Positions 20,380-23,578 of a DNA stretch of 23,578 nt are shown here, piece by piece. Source of the stretch: Pseudomonadota bacterium. GTDB taxonomy: Bacteria > Bdellovibrionota > Oligoflexia > Oligoflexales > Oligoflexaceae. The stretch's first letter is position 1; the number at the start of each line of letters is the position of its first letter. Location: the NCBI GenBank assembly GCA_029556045.1, contig JAKQGS010000125.1, positions 1 through 23,578 on the forward strand. The letters run 5' to 3'. Position numbers and translations under genes: made by a program. The notes below the pieces were generated by a model that was not told where the DNA came from, did not search any database, and worked only from the letters and a program-made list of their open reading frames with translations.

Positions 20380-23300
20380 TTATTCGCCACCCATCTGGAA
20401 GGTCACATCCTGCTGGGTGATGCGCCCCGCCTTATACAGCATGGCTTTCAACACCTGCGCAAACGGTCCGCCTTCCCCACCACCGATCCGCTCCACCGGC
20501 TCGTAGGCGGTCATGATGGATTTGATCTCTCGGACACTATTGATGCCATCCGAAACGAAGACCTTCAGGTTTTCCGGTGTCAGAGCCTGCCGCAGGGTGA
20601 TCATGGCAAGGGCCTCATCCAGGGAAAAGACCTTGTCGTCGCCATTGAGCAGGGTCCCCTGTCCGACGGTTTTGGTGGCGTAGTTCATCAGTTTGATCAT
20701 GGATTTGGGGCGGCCGATGTTATAGGCGTTTTTCATGGGCTTGAGGTTCATGATGCGCAGTGGACCTTTGGAGTCGGCGGCATAGGCTGCTCCTGCACTG
20801 GCTGGGCAGCCGTCGTGGTTGGACCCTGCCCAAGCGCCCCAATCGATGCGGCTGGGGTAGCGCCGCTGGCCTTCCCCCGCGAATTTGAACTGACAAACCG
20901 CAATCCGTTGCACGTCCATCTGTATGTTCTGATCAGGTGCCAATCGAGCGGCAATGCCCGCCAATCCAATGCCAGCTTTACCAGCAAAGTCTTTTAAGAA
21001 GTTCTCTGCAGCCGTGGTGCTGTCACCACAGTTAGGGCAATAGGGCAGACTGGAAACCGTCAGCTCAGCAGCTTTATCCTGCAATCCGCATTCGGCTGGT
21101 TTAACTTTACGGGTGGTAAGGTCATGCTCCAGCGAGCCGTTTACCAGAACCTTCTGCAGTGGGTGACAATCGCAGAAGCCATTGTTGTCCTCATCGTCGC
21201 AGTAGGGGTCAAATTTGCTATCATGCATCGGGTTGAGATACTTCATGCTGTTGATCTGGGTGGCGGCTGTCGCTGGCGCCACCGCCGTTCCCGAGAGCAG
21301 GGTGTCGATGCTGGCTTTGGTGAGTTTGACAAAGGAGTCTTCAGGACTGCCATCTCGTTTAAATTGCAGCATGCGGTTTTGTGAGTTCATCAGAAAGACA
21401 TACATATCCGCGTCTGTGGCACCAGAACCGAAGTCCATCCACTGAATCAGACGATACTTGGTTTCGGTTCCCGCGGCTGCAATATTGCAGTCCTTGATGG
21501 CGGCCCCTGCCGCCAGAGTGGTGATGAACCCGCTGGTGGTATTGAGGTTCAGGTCGCAGATGCCGATATCGCTGGTGGATTCAAATGTGCCGCCGGTGGC
21601 GGGTACAAACAGACAGGCGGGCACATCGTTTTTAAAATCGGTGGCTGCTATTGTATGCAGACCCACCATCGGCACATTGTAGGTGGACGTTTGTCCTGTA
21701 ACCGCATTGAACTGCTGCACTTCGTACATGCCGCCTGGATAAAAACGCCGCACAGCAATGGTTCCAAGAGCTGACATATCCATGCAGTAGGCTCGGATCT
21801 TTTCTTCACAGCGGGTGTTGGGTCCACACCAGAATTCTTCCACATATTCGATAACAGTGCCTTTTTGTGAGTCGTCACATTTACCGGCGCCATTGCCGGC
21901 CTTGGATTCTTTCACCATAATACCGCGGCTGTTTCCCAGGCCCAGCTCCCGCCCCGTCCTGCGGCCGCCCAGCGCGAAGAGACGGCCTTTGTCATCCCCG
22001 AACCAGCCCCGCTCAAACAGCACGAATGGGAAGTCAAAATCGGCGGGAAAACTGCAGGCTCCATCGGTGCATGAGACACCGGTATAGTCCGCAGCACAGG
22101 ACAGACTAGTGTTTACCGCCAGCGTGAAGTTCGGCCCCGGATTCATCATCTTGCAGGTAATCGGATGGCCGCTGCTTTGGTATTGGGCCACATACAGGTA
22201 CTTTTCTCCCATGGGGTTCCATTCCTCATGGTGGGAGGAGTTAAAGACAAAGTAATCCAGCTCCCGTGAGTTGGGGATCTTTTGGAACATGGCAAAGGTG
22301 TCCCGGTAGGGGATGGCGGAGTTAGTCATCAACGCCGCGACTTGGTTGGCCGTCAAAATCACACTCTTGTCCCAGCGAAAGGTATCTTCGACCTTGTAAC
22401 CCAATAATTGAGGATCATAAGTCAGCACCGGCGGTATCCACATATTGCCATTGGTGGTTGCCACCTCTTTGCCGTTGATGCCGGGTCCCCATCCCGCCAG
22501 GCGGGTGTTCATAAAGTCAGCCCCCACAAAAATCTCGTGCAGATCTTTGAGGGACAATTTGGTGCTCGCGATGGCGGGGTCATTGAGGAAGCGGTAGATG
22601 CCGATTAAACCGGTAAAGTAGTCTTTTTTGGCGGCAATGACATCACGGGCTTTTTTGGCCTCCACCGGATCGTTCCAGTTGATGACCGGCGGTCCCATGT
22701 TGGCGGTAAATCCCGCATCCACCAGAGCCACCATCACCTGGGGCATAACGCTGATCAGCTGCACACCCCGGGAATGGCGTGGGGGGCGATTGGTGCCATT
22801 GATATCATTGCGGTCCGGTTCGCTGGCGATGGCCTTAATCACTGTTCGGAGGTTCAACCAGCATTTGCCCTGGGGGTTTTTATAAGCGTAAGTGGGGCAA
22901 TCCACCTCGTTCCGCAGATCTCCCTGCAAAAATTCAGTTAACTGTGGGCCTGTGAGGGTAATACCTGCCGTGGCCAGAACGTCAACCGCGTCCGCATCGT
23001 CGCATCCCACTTGATCTCCCGTCACCTCCGGATCGAAGTACTTCACCTGCCCGTTGATCTCAACTCCACAGGAAACCTTGTAGGGATAGGTACCGGTTTT
23101 GGCCCGCTGAGCTGCCACCACATCCTTTAACAACGTGCGAGTTTCCGCCATGAAGGTGATCCCCATGCCGGCGTCGATGTTGGTAAACAGATCCGTGTAG
23201 AGCATGTTGTCGATTTCAATATCCAGGCCGTAAACATCGGTGACCAGACTAAAGAGACCATCCACCGACCAGCTGCTAGCCATTTGTTTCATCACCTGGA

Positions 23301-23578
23301 ACGCACCGTTAAACGGTGAAACTTCGATGGCGGATTTGTAGCACAACCGCTGGTTGGTTGGATTGCTTTCGCCGCTGCAGGTGGTGAGGGCGGCCTTGAA
23401 TTCATCCACCTCTTCGCCGGCGACCCGTGAGGCTTCCACAATCGATGCCGCCAATTTGGAAACTTTTTTTCCTTTGAAGGATGCATCATAAAGATTTTTG
23501 TTGAGGGCATGCTCAAAAGCCGCCAGCACGGTGTCCGCAATTCCGTTACACAGGATACCCGCGTCCCCCGCTTTGGCC
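20380..23578 (-). CDS. Very large Cys-rich protein of unknown function, 5' partial
   Basis: The minus-strand frame is open from the window edge to the stop at 20380, so more than 1,060 residues are visible and the start lies outside. The GTG at 23529 is internal: 16 further codons upstream (ending in ILCNGIADT) are open. About 26 Cys are spread along the protein, an even number by eye, which with the absence of membrane helices suggests a disulfide-bonded exported protein. A TSP3/EF-hand-like acidic loop (DPYCDDEDNNGFCDC) and a CPNCG pair lie in the C-terminal third; the extreme C-terminus is FQMGGE. There are no recognisable catalytic motifs. Helical N-terminal sections (~1-330) give way to beta-type, aromatic-rich sequence with short Cys loops. 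I do not recognise the family. Confidence 0.7.
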   Translation of the reverse strand, partial: AKAGDAGILCNGIADTVLAAFEHALNKNLYDASFKGKKVSKLAASIVEASRVAGEEVDEFKAALTTCSGESNPTNQRLCYKSAIEVSPFNGAFQVMKQMASSWSVDGLFSLVTDVYGLDIEIDNMLYTDLFTNIDAGMGITFMAETRTLLKDVVAAQRAKTGTYPYKVSCGVEINGQVKYFDPEVTGDQVGCDDADAVDVLATAGITLTGPQLTEFLQGDLRNEVDCPTYAYKNPQGKCWLNLRTVIKAIASEPDRNDINGTNRPPRHSRGVQLISVMPQVMVALVDAGFTANMGPPVINWNDPVEAKKARDVIAAKKDYFTGLIGIYRFLNDPAIASTKLSLKDLHEIFVGADFMNTRLAGWGPGINGKEVATTNGNMWIPPVLTYDPQLLGYKVEDTFRWDKSVILTANQVAALMTNSAIPYRDTFAMFQKIPNSRELDYFVFNSSHHEEWNPMGEKYLYVAQYQSSGHPITCKMMNPGPNFTLAVNTSLSCAADYTGVSCTDGACSFPADFDFPFVLFERGWFGDDKGRLFALGGRRTGRELGLGNSRGIMVKESKAGNGAGKCDDSQKGTVIEYVEEFWCGPNTRCEEKIRAYCMDMSALGTIAVRRFYPGGMYEVQQFNAVTGQTSTYNVPMVGLHTIAATDFKNDVPACLFVPATGGTFESTSDIGICDLNLNTTSGFITTLAAGAAIKDCNIAAAGTETKYRLIQWMDFGSGATDADMYVFLMNSQNRMLQFKRDGSPEDSFVKLTKASIDTLLSGTAVAPATAATQINSMKYLNPMHDSKFDPYCDDEDNNGFCDCHPLQKVLVNGSLEHDLTTRKVKPAECGLQDKAAELTVSSLPYCPNCGDSTTAAENFLKDFAGKAGIGLAGIAARLAPDQNIQMDVQRIAVCQFKFAGEGQRRYPSRIDWGAWAGSNHDGCPASAGAAYAADSKGPLRIMNLKPMKNAYNIGRPKSMIKLMNYATKTVGQGTLLNGDDKVFSLDEALAMITLRQALTPENLKVFVSDGINSVREIKSIMTAYEPVERIGGGEGGPFAQVLKAMLYKAGRITQQDVTFQMGGE

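Overview
The window is chromosomal DNA of a Gram-negative bacterium. It encodes several outer-membrane or periplasm-type lipoproteins, an ExbB-ExbD-TonB energy-transduction set, an FtsX/MacB-type ABC system with a membrane-fusion adaptor, and ribosome-maturation enzymes. Nothing fixes the lineage. The mix of secreted protease lipoprotein, fascin-like lipoprotein and a very large Cys-rich secreted-looking protein would suit a delta-/oligoflexia-type or Bdellovibrionota-like bacterium, but that is a guess.

Layout, left to right. (1) 1-1396: the end of a Spy/CpxP-like lipoprotein with a Met/Gly/Lys-rich tail, then a SpoU rRNA methyltransferase. (2) 1450-6521: a sigma70-like promoter drives a probable operon of a subtilisin-family lipoprotein protease, a short adaptor without the usual helical hairpin, an FtsX-type permease and its ATPase. 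(3) 6514-8376: on the minus strand, a one-trefoil fascin-like lipoprotein and a pirin; a divergent HxlR regulator shares a palindromic intergenic region with pirin. (4) 8412-9686: a second SpoU methyltransferase and a solitary Phd/YefM-type antitoxin whose promoter carries TGTACA-type operator sites. (5) 9658-11450: a DUF3667-like membrane protein and a secreted beta-solenoid protein of GIN/DUF4097 type.

(6) 11451-13973 looks like an accessory island: AT-rich spacer, a TumE/TumA-type toxin-antitoxin pair with a 24-bp operator palindrome over the toxin start, a stretch of about 300 bp without a gene that holds two strong hairpins, and a DUF3800 protein with its own extended -10 promoter. It is the best place to look for a poorly described defence or mobile system. 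(7) 14125-17566 is housekeeping: two RluA-family pseudouridine synthases, a YhcH/TabA-like protein, a DNA methyltransferase overlapping one synthase gene, and a MazG-like pyrophosphohydrolase. (8) 17569-19904: exbB-exbD on the minus strand and tonB on the plus strand, divergent across a 412-bp AT-rich regulatory gap, each side ended by a clear intrinsic terminator. (9) 19899-23578: a small Cys-containing lipoprotein and an unidentified protein of more than 1,060 residues that runs off the right edge.

Functional threads are: envelope export and energy coupling (regions 2 and 8), RNA modification (two SpoU and two RluA enzymes), and small stress or conflict modules (solitary antitoxin, TumE/TumA, DUF3800). 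No tRNA, rRNA, CRISPR array, transposase or integrase was seen.
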